A stretch of 64,000 nt of DNA from the NCBI GenBank assembly GCA_903832735.1, contig CAILCO010000039.1, positions 1 through 64,000 on the forward strand. Direction: 5' to 3'. Both the position numbers and the translations under genes were made by a program. Source of the DNA: an uncultured Sterolibacterium sp. GTDB lineage: Bacteria; Pseudomonadota; Gammaproteobacteria; Burkholderiales; Rhodocyclaceae. Below are positions 52,812 to 61,522 of the stretch, one piece after another (positions within the stretch are counted from its first letter, which is position 1; each line of letters opens with the position of its first letter). Under the pieces are notes generated by a model, which was not told where the DNA came from, did not search any database, and saw only the letters and a program-made list of their open reading frames with translations.

Positions 52812-53966
52812 GTGAACAGTCATCTGGAACACCGAGCCGCTGCCGCAGAGCGGGCCGGCGTCATCCCCGGCAGCCGGGTCGAATTGCAACTGCTCACCAC
52901 CCTGAAATGCAACCTGAAATGCAGCTACTGTTCGCTCGGCGTCGGCGAGGTTCTCGGCTCGCAACTGCAGGTCGGCTACGATCTCGATCAATTGGAGCGT
53001 TTCGTCGCCACGCAGCTTCCGGCCAAGGAAATCTACGTCACCTTTTACGGCGGCGAGCCGACCCTGAACGGCGATTTCATTGCCGCCGTGATGCAGCGCT
53101 TGCCGCTGTTTCGCTACCAGTTGCAGACCAACGGCACGCTCCTCGACAAGCTGCCCGGCGCGGTACTCGAGCGGCTTTCGAACATCCTCGTCTCTATCGA
53201 CGGCGGCGAACGGATCACCGACGGCTACCGCGGCCGCGGCATCTACCGCCGGGTGCTGAAGAACATCCGCAAGGTGCGCGAGCGGGTCGGCGGCAGCGTC
53301 ACCGCCCGGGTGACCTGGAGCGATGCCGACACCAGTTTCGCCGAACTCGACGAACTGACGGAGAACTTCGATTACGTCTATTTCCAGTTCGTCGCCGACG
53401 AGAAATACGCCGACGATTCCCAGGCGAAGCGGCAAGCGGTGCTGGCGCAACTGATAGACCGCTTCTTCGCCAGCAGCGACGCGATCTATCCCTTCATTCC
53501 CCTGATGGGCATCGTGCGCAACAAGATCCTGCCCAGCCGCGCGACCGAACTGTACGGCGGCATGACGCAGTGCCGAGCCTCCAGCCATCTGCTCAACGTC
53601 ATGCCGGACGGGAAGATCTTTCCCTGCCCCGACATGATGTACCTGCCGGACATGCAGCAGGGCGACGTGGCCGGCAACTGGCTCAAGCCCAGCGCCCTGC
53701 TGCCCCACCCCGACATGCCCTGCGACGATTGCGAGGCGCTGCCTTGGTGCCGGCGCAACTGCATGAAGAATCTCTACCTGGGCTACGTCAAGAAGGACGA
53801 GCAGTACCGCCGCAACGTGGTCGAGCCGATCTGCGAATTGATCCGCTTCATGGGCCGCGAAATCGACCGCCATGCGCCGCACCAATGGTTCGCCAGATTG
53901 TCGCTGCCGCTGCGCCGGCAACTGACCGATTGCGAAGTCTACGAGTACGTCGAGGTCATGCCTTGA
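52812..53966 (+). CDS. Radical SAM/SPASM enzyme
   Basis: A 384-residue enzyme with GTG start at 52812, 13 bp after the previous gene. The [4Fe-4S]-SAM cluster motif is TLKCNLKCSYC (Cys33, 37, 40). The C-terminal SPASM cluster signature is complete: C-x12-G-x4-C (CRASSHLLN to FPC), then C-x2-C-x5-C-x3-C in CDDCEALPWCRRNC, and a last Cys in EPICELI. SPASM proteins install crosslinks or oxidations in peptides and proteins. The FYGGEPTLN segment is the usual GGEP motif. The ending converges with DUF2889 by 11 bp. The substrate is unknown. Confidence 0.92.
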   Translation: MNSHLEHRAAAAERAGVIPGSRVELQLLTTLKCNLKCSYCSLGVGEVLGSQLQVGYDLDQLERFVATQLPAKEIYVTFYGGEPTLNGDFIAAVMQRLPLFRYQLQTNGTLLDKLPGAVLERLSNILVSIDGGERITDGYRGRGIYRRVLKNIRKVRERVGGSVTARVTWSDADTSFAELDELTENFDYVYFQFVADEKYADDSQAKRQAVLAQLIDRFFASSDAIYPFIPLMGIVRNKILPSRATELYGGMTQCRASSHLLNVMPDGKIFPCPDMMYLPDMQQGDVAGNWLKPSALLPHPDMPCDDCEALPWCRRNCMKNLYLGYVKKDEQYRRNVVEPICELIRFMGREIDRHAPHQWFARLSLPLRRQLTDCEVYEYVEVMP

Positions 53967-54561
53967 CCGAAGGTGGTTTGATTTCTGCAGCCAGCTGCGG
54001 ATACTCCCCGGCCAGCACCGGACCGTCCGACCGCCAGGCGCGGCAACCCTCGACGAAGGACAGTGTGCGCGTATCGGGCCACGCCCGCGGGTCGTCGCCG
54101 TGCAGCTTTTGCCGCGCCACGCGGTCGGGCCAGGAGGCCTGCATGTAGGTGTTGCCTATCTGCCCGAGCAGGTCGGTCAGATGAGTGCAGCCCAGGGTGC
54201 CGCCCAGGACTTCCTTGACCGCGCGGTTGAAGCCCGGGCCGATCTTCAGGCCGATCAGTTGGCGGTATTCGTCGGCGACTCCGGGGCACTCGGGCCAGGG
54301 TGCGGCCAGGGTCCGGGCCTGCGCATCCCTGATGCAATAGTCGTCGTCGATCACGACGCGGAGCGTCAGATGATGGATCATTTCGCCGGGCGAGATCGTC
54401 GGCCGCGACCTGAACTCCATGGCCTGGCCTTTCTCGTCGGCGACGCTGGCTTCGATCTGCCACATGCCGTCGCGGCGCCGATAGCCGCGGCAGACGATCT
54501 GCCGGGTATGCACCCATTCCTTGCCCTCATCGTGCTCCAGCAACTGTTCTCCGTCGGTCAT
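53956..54561 (-). CDS. DUF2889 family protein
   Basis: A 201-residue protein beginning MTDGEQLLEHDEGKEWVHTRQIVCRGYRRRDGMWQIEA. Together with GEMIHHLTLRVVIDDDYCIRDAQA and GCTHLTDLLGQIGNTYMQA this is the DUF2889 pattern, of unknown function. The ATG at 54561 follows the ubiD stop by 1 bp, so it is translated with ubiD. The conserved CTHL stretch could bind a metal, but that is a guess. It ends overlapping the radical SAM gene, which runs in the opposite direction. Confidence 0.85.
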   Translation of the reverse strand: MTDGEQLLEHDEGKEWVHTRQIVCRGYRRRDGMWQIEASVADEKGQAMEFRSRPTISPGEMIHHLTLRVVIDDDYCIRDAQARTLAAPWPECPGVADEYRQLIGLKIGPGFNRAVKEVLGGTLGCTHLTDLLGQIGNTYMQASWPDRVARQKLHGDDPRAWPDTRTLSFVEGCRAWRSDGPVLAGEYPQLAAEIKPPSVKA

Positions 54562-54562
54562 T

Positions 54563-56077
54563 TCAGTCCCCGCTGCGCAAACCAAGACTATCCCACAGCG
54601 CATCGACGCGCGTCTTGACCTCGTCGCTCATGGAGATAGGCCGGCCCCAAACCCGGCTGGTTTCACCCGGCCACTTGTTGGTCGCGTCTATGCCCATCTT
54701 GCTGCCCAGGCTGGCCACCGGGCTGGCGAAATCGAGATAGTCGATCGGCGTGTTCTCGGCGATCAGGGTGTCGCGCGCAGCGTCGACGCGGGTGGTCAGT
54801 GCCCAGATGACTTCCGGCCAGGAGCGGATATCGACATCCTCGTCGGTGACGATGATGAATTTGGTGTACATGAACTGGCGCAGGAAGCTCCAGATGCCGA
54901 ACATCACGCGCTTGGCGTGGCCGGGATACTGTTTCCTGATCGAGACCACGGCCAGCCGGTAGGAGCACCCCTCGGGCGGCAGGTAAAAGTCCTGAATCTC
55001 GGGATACTGCTTCTGCAACAGCGGCACGAATACTTCGTTCAGCGCCAGGCCGAGCATCGCCGGCTCGTCGGGCGGCTTGCCGGTGTAGGTCGAGTGATAG
55101 ATCGCATCGCGCCTCATGGTGATGCGCTCGACGGTGAACACCGGGAATGCGGCGACCTCGTTGTAATAGCCGGTGTGATCGCCGAAAGGCCCTTCCGGCG
55201 CGGTCTCATCGGGATGGATGACGCCTTCCAGGACGATCTCGGCGGACGCCGGCACCTGCAATTCCGAACCCAGGCAGCGCACCAGTTCGGTCTTGGCGCC
55301 CCGCAACAGGCCGGCGAACTGGTATTCGGAGAGACTATCGGGCACCGGCGTCACCGCCGCCAGCAGGGTGGCCGGATCGGCGCCGATCGCCACCGCCACG
55401 GGAAAGGGCTGATCCGGATGGGCGCAGAGGTGCTCGCGGTAGTCGAGGGCGCCGCCGCGATGCGCCAGCCAGCGCATGATCAGCTTATTCCGGCCGATCA
55501 CCTGCTGCCGGTAGATGCCGATGTTTTGCCGCGTCCTGGCGCGTGGCGCATCCTGCGGGCCGCGCGTCACGGTCAGGCCCCAGGTGATCAGGGGCGCGGC
55601 GTCGTCGGGCCAGCAGGTCTGGATCGGCAGGCGCGCCAGATCGACCTCGGCGCCTTCCCAGACGATCTCCTGGGCCGGCGCGGAGGAGAGCAGCTTCGGC
55701 GCCATGTTGAGCACCTGACGGAACACCGGCAGCTTCTCCCAGGCATCCTTGAAGCCCTTGGGCGGCTCCGGCTCCTTGAGTTGGCCGAGCACGCCGCCCA
55801 CCGCGCGCAGCACCGTTCGCCAGTCCCCCTCCCCACCGTCAGCGCCCTCATGGGCCACCGCCAGGGCGACCCGGCGCGGCGTGCCGAAGAGATTGGCGAG
55901 CACCGGGATGGCATGCCCCCTGGGATTTTCGAAGAGCAGCGCGGGCCCGCCGGCGCGCAGTACGCGGTCGCAGATTTCAGTCATCTCCAGGCGCGGATCG
56001 ACCTCGACGGCAATCCGCTTCAACTCGCCGAGTTTTTCCAGTTGCTGGAGGAAGCCGCGGAGGTCTTGATATTTCAT
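54563..56077 (-). CDS. ubiD: 4-hydroxy-3-polyprenylbenzoate decarboxylase UbiD
   Basis: A 504-residue prenyl-FMN-dependent decarboxylase of ubiquinone synthesis. It starts [22 protein letters not shown], a UbiD hallmark, and carries [17 protein letters not shown] (cofactor region) and [17 protein letters not shown] with the catalytic acidic residues. The ATG at 56077 is preferred to an upstream in-frame ATG at 56110. Length fits E. coli UbiD (497 aa). ubiA lies 2.4 kb to the right, also on the minus strand, but a hybrid kinase on the other strand separates them. The UbiX needed for its cofactor is not in this window. Confidence 0.95.
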   Translation of the reverse strand: MKYQDLRGFLQQLEKLGELKRIAVEVDPRLEMTEICDRVLRAGGPALLFENPRGHAIPVLANLFGTPRRVALAVAHEGADGGEGDWRTVLRAVGGVLGQLKEPEPPKGFKDAWEKLPVFRQVLNMAPKLLSSAPAQEIVWEGAEVDLARLPIQTCWPDDAAPLITWGLTVTRGPQDAPRARTRQNIGIYRQQVIGRNKLIMRWLAHRGGALDYREHLCAHPDQPFPVAVAIGADPATLLAAVTPVPDSLSEYQFAGLLRGAKTELVRCLGSELQVPASAEIVLEGVIHPDETAPEGPFGDHTGYYNEVAAFPVFTVERITMRRDAIYHSTYTGKPPDEPAMLGLALNEVFVPLLQKQYPEIQDFYLPPEGCSYRLAVVSIRKQYPGHAKRVMFGIWSFLRQFMYTKFIIVTDEDVDIRSWPEVIWALTTRVDAARDTLIAENTPIDYLDFASPVASLGSKMGIDATNKWPGETSRVWGRPISMSDEVKTRVDALWDSLGLRSGD

Positions 56078-56185
56078 CTGGGAGCCAAGCTGGCGATGGA
56101 CAGGCGTCATTATCCCGGAAAATGCATTGCTGCCGCCAACTCCCTAGTATTGAGCGCTACTGTTTGGCCATAGTACTATCCTGCC

Positions 56186-58519
56186 GTGACACTTCGCTGC
56201 CCTGCCACCTCTCCCCAGAAAATGCCGGTCGACCCGAGCATGACCCAACGTACGCCGACGCTACCGCCTTTGCCGGATGCCGCGGCCGGCGCAACCAGCC
56301 TGCGGCACTTCGGCAGCCGCCTGCTGCTGGGCATGGCCGTGATCATCCTGATCGTGGTGGCGCTGGCGGCGATCGGCCTGGAACACAACCGCCAGCTGGA
56401 AATTCAGCAGATCGAGGCGCGCACCCGCAACCTGGCTGCGGCGGCCGACGGCACGATCAGCGCCGCCCTGGACAAGGCCGATGTCGCCCTCTGCAATGTG
56501 AAAGATGAACTCGAAAACATGAAGGCGAAGGGCAATCTCGGTGTCGCGCGCGCCAACGATTTCATCGCCCGCCAGCAGCAGCGCGTGCCGGAGATAGAAG
56601 GGATACGCGTGACCAACGCCCGGGGCGAGGTCTTTCTCGGCAAGGGAACCGGGCAGGGGCCTGGCGCCAGTTATCTCGACCGCGATTTTTTTGCCGTGCA
56701 CCGCGACCATGCGGATGCGGGATTGATCGTCACCAAACCGATCATCGGCCGCGTCTCGCAGCAGTGGGTGATTTCCCTCAACCGGCGCCTGAACAACCCC
56801 GACGGCTCCTTCGCCGGCATCGTCTCGGCATCGCTTTCGGTGGACTACCTGCGCGGCCTGCTCTCACGCTTCGACATGGGCGCCATGGGTTTGATTACCC
56901 TGCGCGATACGGACTTGGGCTTTGTCGTCAGACATCCGGAGCTGCTGAATGGGCAGACCCTGGAGATCGGCAGCAAGCTGGTGTCGAAGGAACTGGCGGC
57001 GCTGACCAATACGGGGGTGACCAATGCAACGTTTCACACGGTGACGCCGTATGATGAGACGCCACGCATCTTCACCTTTCACCGGCTCGCCAAAGCGCCG
57101 CTGTTAGTGCTCGCCGGACTGGCCACCGAGGATTACCTGGCGCAGTGGCGTTCCACGCGCAATGTCACGCTGCTGATGCTCGCCGGCTTCCTGGCGGTCA
57201 TGTTGCTCGGCGGCTGGATGGTCTGGACCTTGTGGCGCCGTCAGTTGACCATGGCGCAGCAACTGCTCATCAGCCATAGTCAGATCGAGCGCCACAACGA
57301 TGATCTGGAACTGCTCGTGGCCGAGCGAACGACCGATCTGCTACAGGCAAAAGAGGCCGCCGAAGCAGCCAACATCGCCAAAAGCGCCTTCCTCGCCAAC
57401 ATGAGCCATGAAATCCGCACGCCGATGAACGGCATCGTCGGCATGGCCAACATCCTCCGCCGGGAAGGCGTCAGCGACAGACAGGCGGCCCGCCTCGACA
57501 TCATCGACAGTTCGGCCAAACACCTGCTTGAGGTCATCAACAATATCCTCGACCTGTCGAAAATCGAAGCCGGGAAATTTGCCATGGAGGAGGCGCCGGT
57601 GATCATCAGCAGCCTGCTGGCCGATGTCGGCTCGACGCTCTCGGAGCGAGCCCGGGCCAAGAACATCCGCCTGCTGATTCAGTCCGAACCCTTGCCGACC
57701 CACCTGCTGGGCGACCCCACCCGGCTGCGGCAAGCGCTGCTCAACTATGCCGGCAACGCCGTCAAATTCACCGAACAGGGCAGCGTGACGCTGCGCGCCC
57801 TGAAGCAGGCGGAAACCGCCGAAACGCTGACGCTGCGTTTCGAAGTGCAGGACACCGGCATCGGCATCGAGGCTCCAGTCATGGCGCGGCTGTTTTCCGC
57901 GTTCGAGCAGGCCGACAATACGATGACCCGCAAGTACGGCGGCACCGGCCTCGGCCTCGCGATTACCCGGCGGCTGGCCGAACTGATGGGCGGGGAAACC
58001 GGCGCCGAGAGCACGCCGGGGGTGGGCAGCACCTTCTGGTTTACCGCGACGCTGAAGAAGATGGGCGAGCGACGCCATGACGCTCGCCATGACCCGGAAA
58101 CGGCCAGCGCTGCCGAGTCGCTGATTCGACAGCGCCACCACGGCAAGCGGCTCCTGGTCGTAGACGACGAACCGGTCAACCGCGAAGTGGTCCGTTTCCA
58201 GCTCGAGGAGGCCGGGTTGATCGTGCGCACGGCGAAAGATGGCGCGGAGGCCGTCGCCATGGTGCGGGAGCAGACCTACGCCGCGATTTTCATGGATATG
58301 CAGATGCCGAACATCAACGGTCTGGAGGCGACCCGGCTGATCCGCGAGATTCCGGGATACCGCAATACGCCTATCATCGCCATGACCGCCAACGCCTTTG
58401 CCGAGGACAAGACGCGCTGCTTCGAGGCGGGAATGAACGAATTCCTGATCAAGCCGTTCGATCTCGACACTTTTTTTGCGACCTTGCTGCGCGCCTTGAG
58501 TCGGGGCTACGGAGAATAA
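56186..58519 (+). CDS. Hybrid sensor histidine kinase with extracellular dCache-like domain
   Basis: Up to 777 residues. A membrane helix (~48-68, [20 protein letters not shown]) precedes a periplasmic dCache-like sensor (~75-325), a second helix (~330-352), and a coiled linker ending in [20 protein letters not shown]. The phospho-acceptor is His408 in [12 protein letters not shown], with an ATPase domain ([23 protein letters not shown]) and a receiver with Asp704 in [13 protein letters not shown]. Autophosphorylation and internal phosphotransfer are expected. The true start could be GTG 56186, ATG 56222 or ATG 56240; none has a good ribosome-binding site. No separate Hpt or output protein is adjacent. 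Confidence 0.92.
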   Translation: MTLRCPATSPQKMPVDPSMTQRTPTLPPLPDAAAGATSLRHFGSRLLLGMAVIILIVVALAAIGLEHNRQLEIQQIEARTRNLAAAADGTISAALDKADVALCNVKDELENMKAKGNLGVARANDFIARQQQRVPEIEGIRVTNARGEVFLGKGTGQGPGASYLDRDFFAVHRDHADAGLIVTKPIIGRVSQQWVISLNRRLNNPDGSFAGIVSASLSVDYLRGLLSRFDMGAMGLITLRDTDLGFVVRHPELLNGQTLEIGSKLVSKELAALTNTGVTNATFHTVTPYDETPRIFTFHRLAKAPLLVLAGLATEDYLAQWRSTRNVTLLMLAGFLAVMLLGGWMVWTLWRRQLTMAQQLLISHSQIERHNDDLELLVAERTTDLLQAKEAAEAANIAKSAFLANMSHEIRTPMNGIVGMANILRREGVSDRQAARLDIIDSSAKHLLEVINNILDLSKIEAGKFAMEEAPVIISSLLADVGSTLSERARAKNIRLLIQSEPLPTHLLGDPTRLRQALLNYAGNAVKFTEQGSVTLRALKQAETAETLTLRFEVQDTGIGIEAPVMARLFSAFEQADNTMTRKYGGTGLGLAITRRLAELMGGETGAESTPGVGSTFWFTATLKKMGERRHDARHDPETASAAESLIRQRHHGKRLLVVDDEPVNREVVRFQLEEAGLIVRTAKDGAEAVAMVREQTYAAIFMDMQMPNINGLEATRLIREIPGYRNTPIIAMTANAFAEDKTRCFEAGMNEFLIKPFDLDTFFATLLRALSRGYGE

Positions 58520-58531
58520 CGCAGCGGGCGG

Positions 58532-59410
58532 TTACCCGAACTTCAGGTGGTAGTCGGCGAATATCCCGGCGCAGATCGCCGCCCCCACCCAATTGTTGTG
58601 CAGGAAGGCCTTGAAACAGCCCGCCCTGCCACGATCGCGGATCAGCCGGTAGTGGTAGCCCATGAGACCCGCCGCGACGACCAGGCCGGCGAAATAGGGG
58701 ATTCCATAGCGCAGCCTGATGCCCAGCCAGATCAGGATCAGGAGCATCGCCGCGTAGCAGAGCATCACGGCGGCGACGTCGTAACGGCCGAAGGTGATGG
58801 CCGAGGTGCGGATGCCGATCCTGAGGTCGTCGTCGCGATCGACCATCGCATACTCGGTGTCGTAGGCCATGGCCCAGAAGATGTTGGCCAGGAGCAGTAG
58901 CCAGCCCAGCCAGGGCACGGCGCCCTGCACCGCGGCGAAGCCCATGGGAATGCCGAAGCCGAAGGCGATGCCGAGATAGGCCTGCGGGATGGCCATGAAA
59001 CGCTTGGTGAACGGATAACTAACCGCCAGGAACAGGGCAATGAAAGCCAGCTTCCAGACCAGCGGGTTGAGCGGCAGGACCAGCAGGAAGGCGGACAGGG
59101 CCAGAACCGCGGCCAGGAGCATCGCTTCCCTGGTCGACACCGCACCGGTGGCCAGCGGCCGGTCCCGGGTGCGCTCGACCTGGCCGTCGAAGTCGCGGTC
59201 GGCATAGTCGTTGATGATGCAACCGGCCGAGCGCATCAGCACCGTGCCCAGGGCGAAGATCCAGACCACGAACAGGCTCGGCCGCCCCGCCCCGGCGATC
59301 AGCAGCGCCCACAGGGTCGGCCAGAGCAGGAGCAGCGTGCCGATCGGCTTGTCCAGCCGCATCAGCTGCTCGTAGCGCCTGAGCCGCCCCGCCAGCGCCT
59401 GGAAGTTCAC
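58532..59410 (-). CDS. ubiA: 4-hydroxybenzoate polyprenyltransferase UbiA
   Basis: A 292-residue integral membrane prenyltransferase joining the polyprenyl chain to 4-hydroxybenzoate. The first aspartate motif is [20 protein letters not shown], the second is [20 protein letters not shown]. About nine hydrophobic segments are visible. It follows the FAH-family gene by 13 bp at the end of the recG / DapA-like / FAH-like run. Because UbiA and UbiD act in one pathway, their near-adjacency is expected. Confidence 0.96.
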   Translation of the reverse strand: MNFQALAGRLRRYEQLMRLDKPIGTLLLLWPTLWALLIAGAGRPSLFVVWIFALGTVLMRSAGCIINDYADRDFDGQVERTRDRPLATGAVSTREAMLLAAVLALSAFLLVLPLNPLVWKLAFIALFLAVSYPFTKRFMAIPQAYLGIAFGFGIPMGFAAVQGAVPWLGWLLLLANIFWAMAYDTEYAMVDRDDDLRIGIRTSAITFGRYDVAAVMLCYAAMLLILIWLGIRLRYGIPYFAGLVVAAGLMGYHYRLIRDRGRAGCFKAFLHNNWVGAAICAGIFADYHLKFG

Positions 59411-59423
59411 GCCACGCCCCCGC

Positions 59424-60491
59424 TCAGCCGGCCTGGATGGTGTTGCGGATCAGGCCGATGCCGCTGATCTCGGTCTCCATGACGTCGCCGGGCTTCAAGA
59501 ATTCCGGCGGCTTGCGGGCAAAGCCGACGCCGGGCGGCGTCCCGGTGGCGATGATGTCGCCGGGTTCCAGGGTCAGGCCCAGGGAAAGTTCGGCGATGAT
59601 TTTCGGAACCTTGAAATACATCTGCCCGGTGCTGGCGTCCTGCTTGACCACGCCATTGACCCGCGTCACCAGGTGCAGCTTGTCGTAATCAAGTTCGCCG
59701 GCGGTGACGATCCAGGGACCCATAGGGCCGTGCCCGTCCAGGCTCTTGCCCTTGAACCACTGGCCGCCGTGGCGCTTCTGCTGGACGTCGCGGGCCGTCG
59801 TGTCGTTGAAGACGCTGTAGCCATAGACGTAGTCCAGCGCGTCCTTTTCGGAAATGTTGCGGCCGCGGCGGCCAATAACCACCGCTAGTTCGCCCTCCCA
59901 GTCGATCAGCGTGGAGACGGCGGGATCGTAGGGAATAGTATCGAACGGCCCGTTCATGCTGTGCGTCGCCTTGGAGAAAAACACCGGATGCTCCGGCAGG
60001 CTGGCCACCGCCTTGTCGGCGCGGGCATCCTTGCCTTCCTCGAAATGTTCCAGGTAGTTCCAGCCGACGCAATAGATGTTGGCGCGCGGAGCGGGAATGG
60101 GCGAGTAGAGGCGCACGTTTTGCACCTGCAGGCCGCTCTTGGCCTTGCTAACAAGCGCACTGACCTCGGCCAGACCCTTGCCGCCGGCGGCGATCAGCGA
60201 GAGCATCTGGGCCGGATCGAAGGACAGCTTCTTGCTCTGCCGGCCGGCCTCGGCCTTGAGATCGACCACCCGGCCATTGGCCAGCACCGCGCCGATCCGC
60301 GCCGGCGCCCGCCCGTCCGGGGAAAAGGTCACCAGCCGCAGACCCTTGATCGGCGCCAGCTCACCGGGGATGGGGTTGGCCGCGCCGCCCTCCTGTGCGC
60401 CCGGCACATTGACCGACGCATTGGCCGAGAATGCGGCGCCCGCAGCAACCGTGGCGCCGAGCTTGATGAACTGCCGTCTTGCGTTTTCCAT
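59424..60491 (-). CDS. Fumarylacetoacetate hydrolase family protein with Tat-like leader
   Basis: A 355-residue FAH-superfamily protein. The catalytic domain (~100-355) has [18 protein letters not shown], a metal-ligand pattern with [12 protein letters not shown], and [17 protein letters not shown], then [18 protein letters not shown], all typical of 2-hydroxyhepta-2,4-diene-1,7-dioate isomerase/acylpyruvase-like enzymes. Unusually, the N-terminus [23 protein letters not shown] is a twin-arginine-like signal (RRQFIK plus hydrophobic and AxA-type site), suggesting export. Its neighbours are a DapA-like lyase and ubiA. The reaction is probably C-C hydrolysis or keto-enol chemistry on a dioate. 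Confidence 0.87.
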   Translation of the reverse strand: MENARRQFIKLGATVAAGAAFSANASVNVPGAQEGGAANPIPGELAPIKGLRLVTFSPDGRAPARIGAVLANGRVVDLKAEAGRQSKKLSFDPAQMLSLIAAGGKGLAEVSALVSKAKSGLQVQNVRLYSPIPAPRANIYCVGWNYLEHFEEGKDARADKAVASLPEHPVFFSKATHSMNGPFDTIPYDPAVSTLIDWEGELAVVIGRRGRNISEKDALDYVYGYSVFNDTTARDVQQKRHGGQWFKGKSLDGHGPMGPWIVTAGELDYDKLHLVTRVNGVVKQDASTGQMYFKVPKIIAELSLGLTLEPGDIIATGTPPGVGFARKPPEFLKPGDVMETEISGIGLIRNTIQAG

Positions 60492-60549
60492 GATGGTCTA
60501 GCCTCGTTGATGGATGAAAGATGAAACAAGGTGAAACGAGATGCGCTGT

Positions 60550-61479
60550 TCAAGCCAGCGCCGCGATCCCGGGCATCGTGAAGTCCAGGGCATCGAGCAC
60601 GCCGGCCAGTTGCACCTGCTCGCTGGCGGAAAGTTCGACCAGGGGCGGACGCACCCGGCTCCAGGCATCGTCACCGGTGCATCGGGCCAGCGTCGCCTTG
60701 AGCGCCGGGATCATCGGGAAGGCCTGGATCGCGCGGCGCACCGCATCGAGACCGGCCTGCATCGCGTCGGCATCGGCCGTGCGCCAGTTGTCGTAGAGCC
60801 TGACGATGGCGCCGGGATTGACGTTGCCGGTCGCGGTGATGCAGCCGGCGCCGCCATGGCGCAGGCCTTCCAGGAGCAGCAGTTCGGAGCCGGGGAAGAC
60901 ATCGAAACCGGTCCCGGCAAAGGCATCGAGCAAGGCGCGCAGATTGGCCGGGGCGCCGGAACTGTCCTTGATTCCGGCGATGGCCGTCGGATAGGCTGAG
61001 ATGAGCCGCGAGATCAGCGAAATCGGGATCAGCACCTGGCTGACCTGGGGGATGTGATACAGATAGATGGCCAGACGCTGATCGCCGACCCGTTCGACGA
61101 TCTCGGCATAGTTCCGGTACACGCCCTCCTCGGGCACCCCCTTGTAGTAGAAAGGCGGCAACATCAGCACCCCGGCGGCACCGCCTGCTACGACATGACG
61201 GGTCAGCCTGACGCTGTCCGTGAGCGCGGAGCAGCCGGTGCCTGGCATCAACCGGGCGGGCGGAATGCCTGCGGCGAGCAGTTCGTCGAACAGGACTATG
61301 CGCTCGTCCACGGACAGCGAATTGGCTTCGCTGGTGGTGCCGAAAATCGCCAGGCCGCCGACGCCCTGTTCGAGCAGCCATTTGCAGTGGGCCGCGAAGC
61401 GCTTGCCGTCCGGGGTAAGGTCCTGACGGAAGGGGGTGATCACCGGGGCGAGCACGCCCTTGATTCTGGTCTGCTTCAT
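60550..61479 (-). CDS. Dihydrodipicolinate synthase (DapA)-family aldolase/dehydratase
   Basis: A 309-residue TIM-barrel lyase. The N-terminal GVLAPVITPFRQDLTPDGKRF, the phosphate/carboxylate loop GTTSEANSLS, the catalytic Tyr in AIYLYHIPQ and the Schiff-base Lys in AIAGIKDSSG are all present. GTTSEA rather than GTTGE places it in the non-DapA branch, where members act on 2-keto-3-deoxy sugar acids, hydroxyproline products or aromatic aldol adducts. ATG at 61479 is the first family-like start. It is downstream of recG and 58 bp upstream of the FAH-family gene; the two may act in one degradative step. Confidence 0.88.
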   Translation of the reverse strand: MKQTRIKGVLAPVITPFRQDLTPDGKRFAAHCKWLLEQGVGGLAIFGTTSEANSLSVDERIVLFDELLAAGIPPARLMPGTGCSALTDSVRLTRHVVAGGAAGVLMLPPFYYKGVPEEGVYRNYAEIVERVGDQRLAIYLYHIPQVSQVLIPISLISRLISAYPTAIAGIKDSSGAPANLRALLDAFAGTGFDVFPGSELLLLEGLRHGGAGCITATGNVNPGAIVRLYDNWRTADADAMQAGLDAVRRAIQAFPMIPALKATLARCTGDDAWSRVRPPLVELSASEQVQLAGVLDALDFTMPGIAALA

Positions 61480-61522
61480 GGCTTCCTCATGAGACGACGG
61501 ACTGTCTATTGTATCGGCCAAC

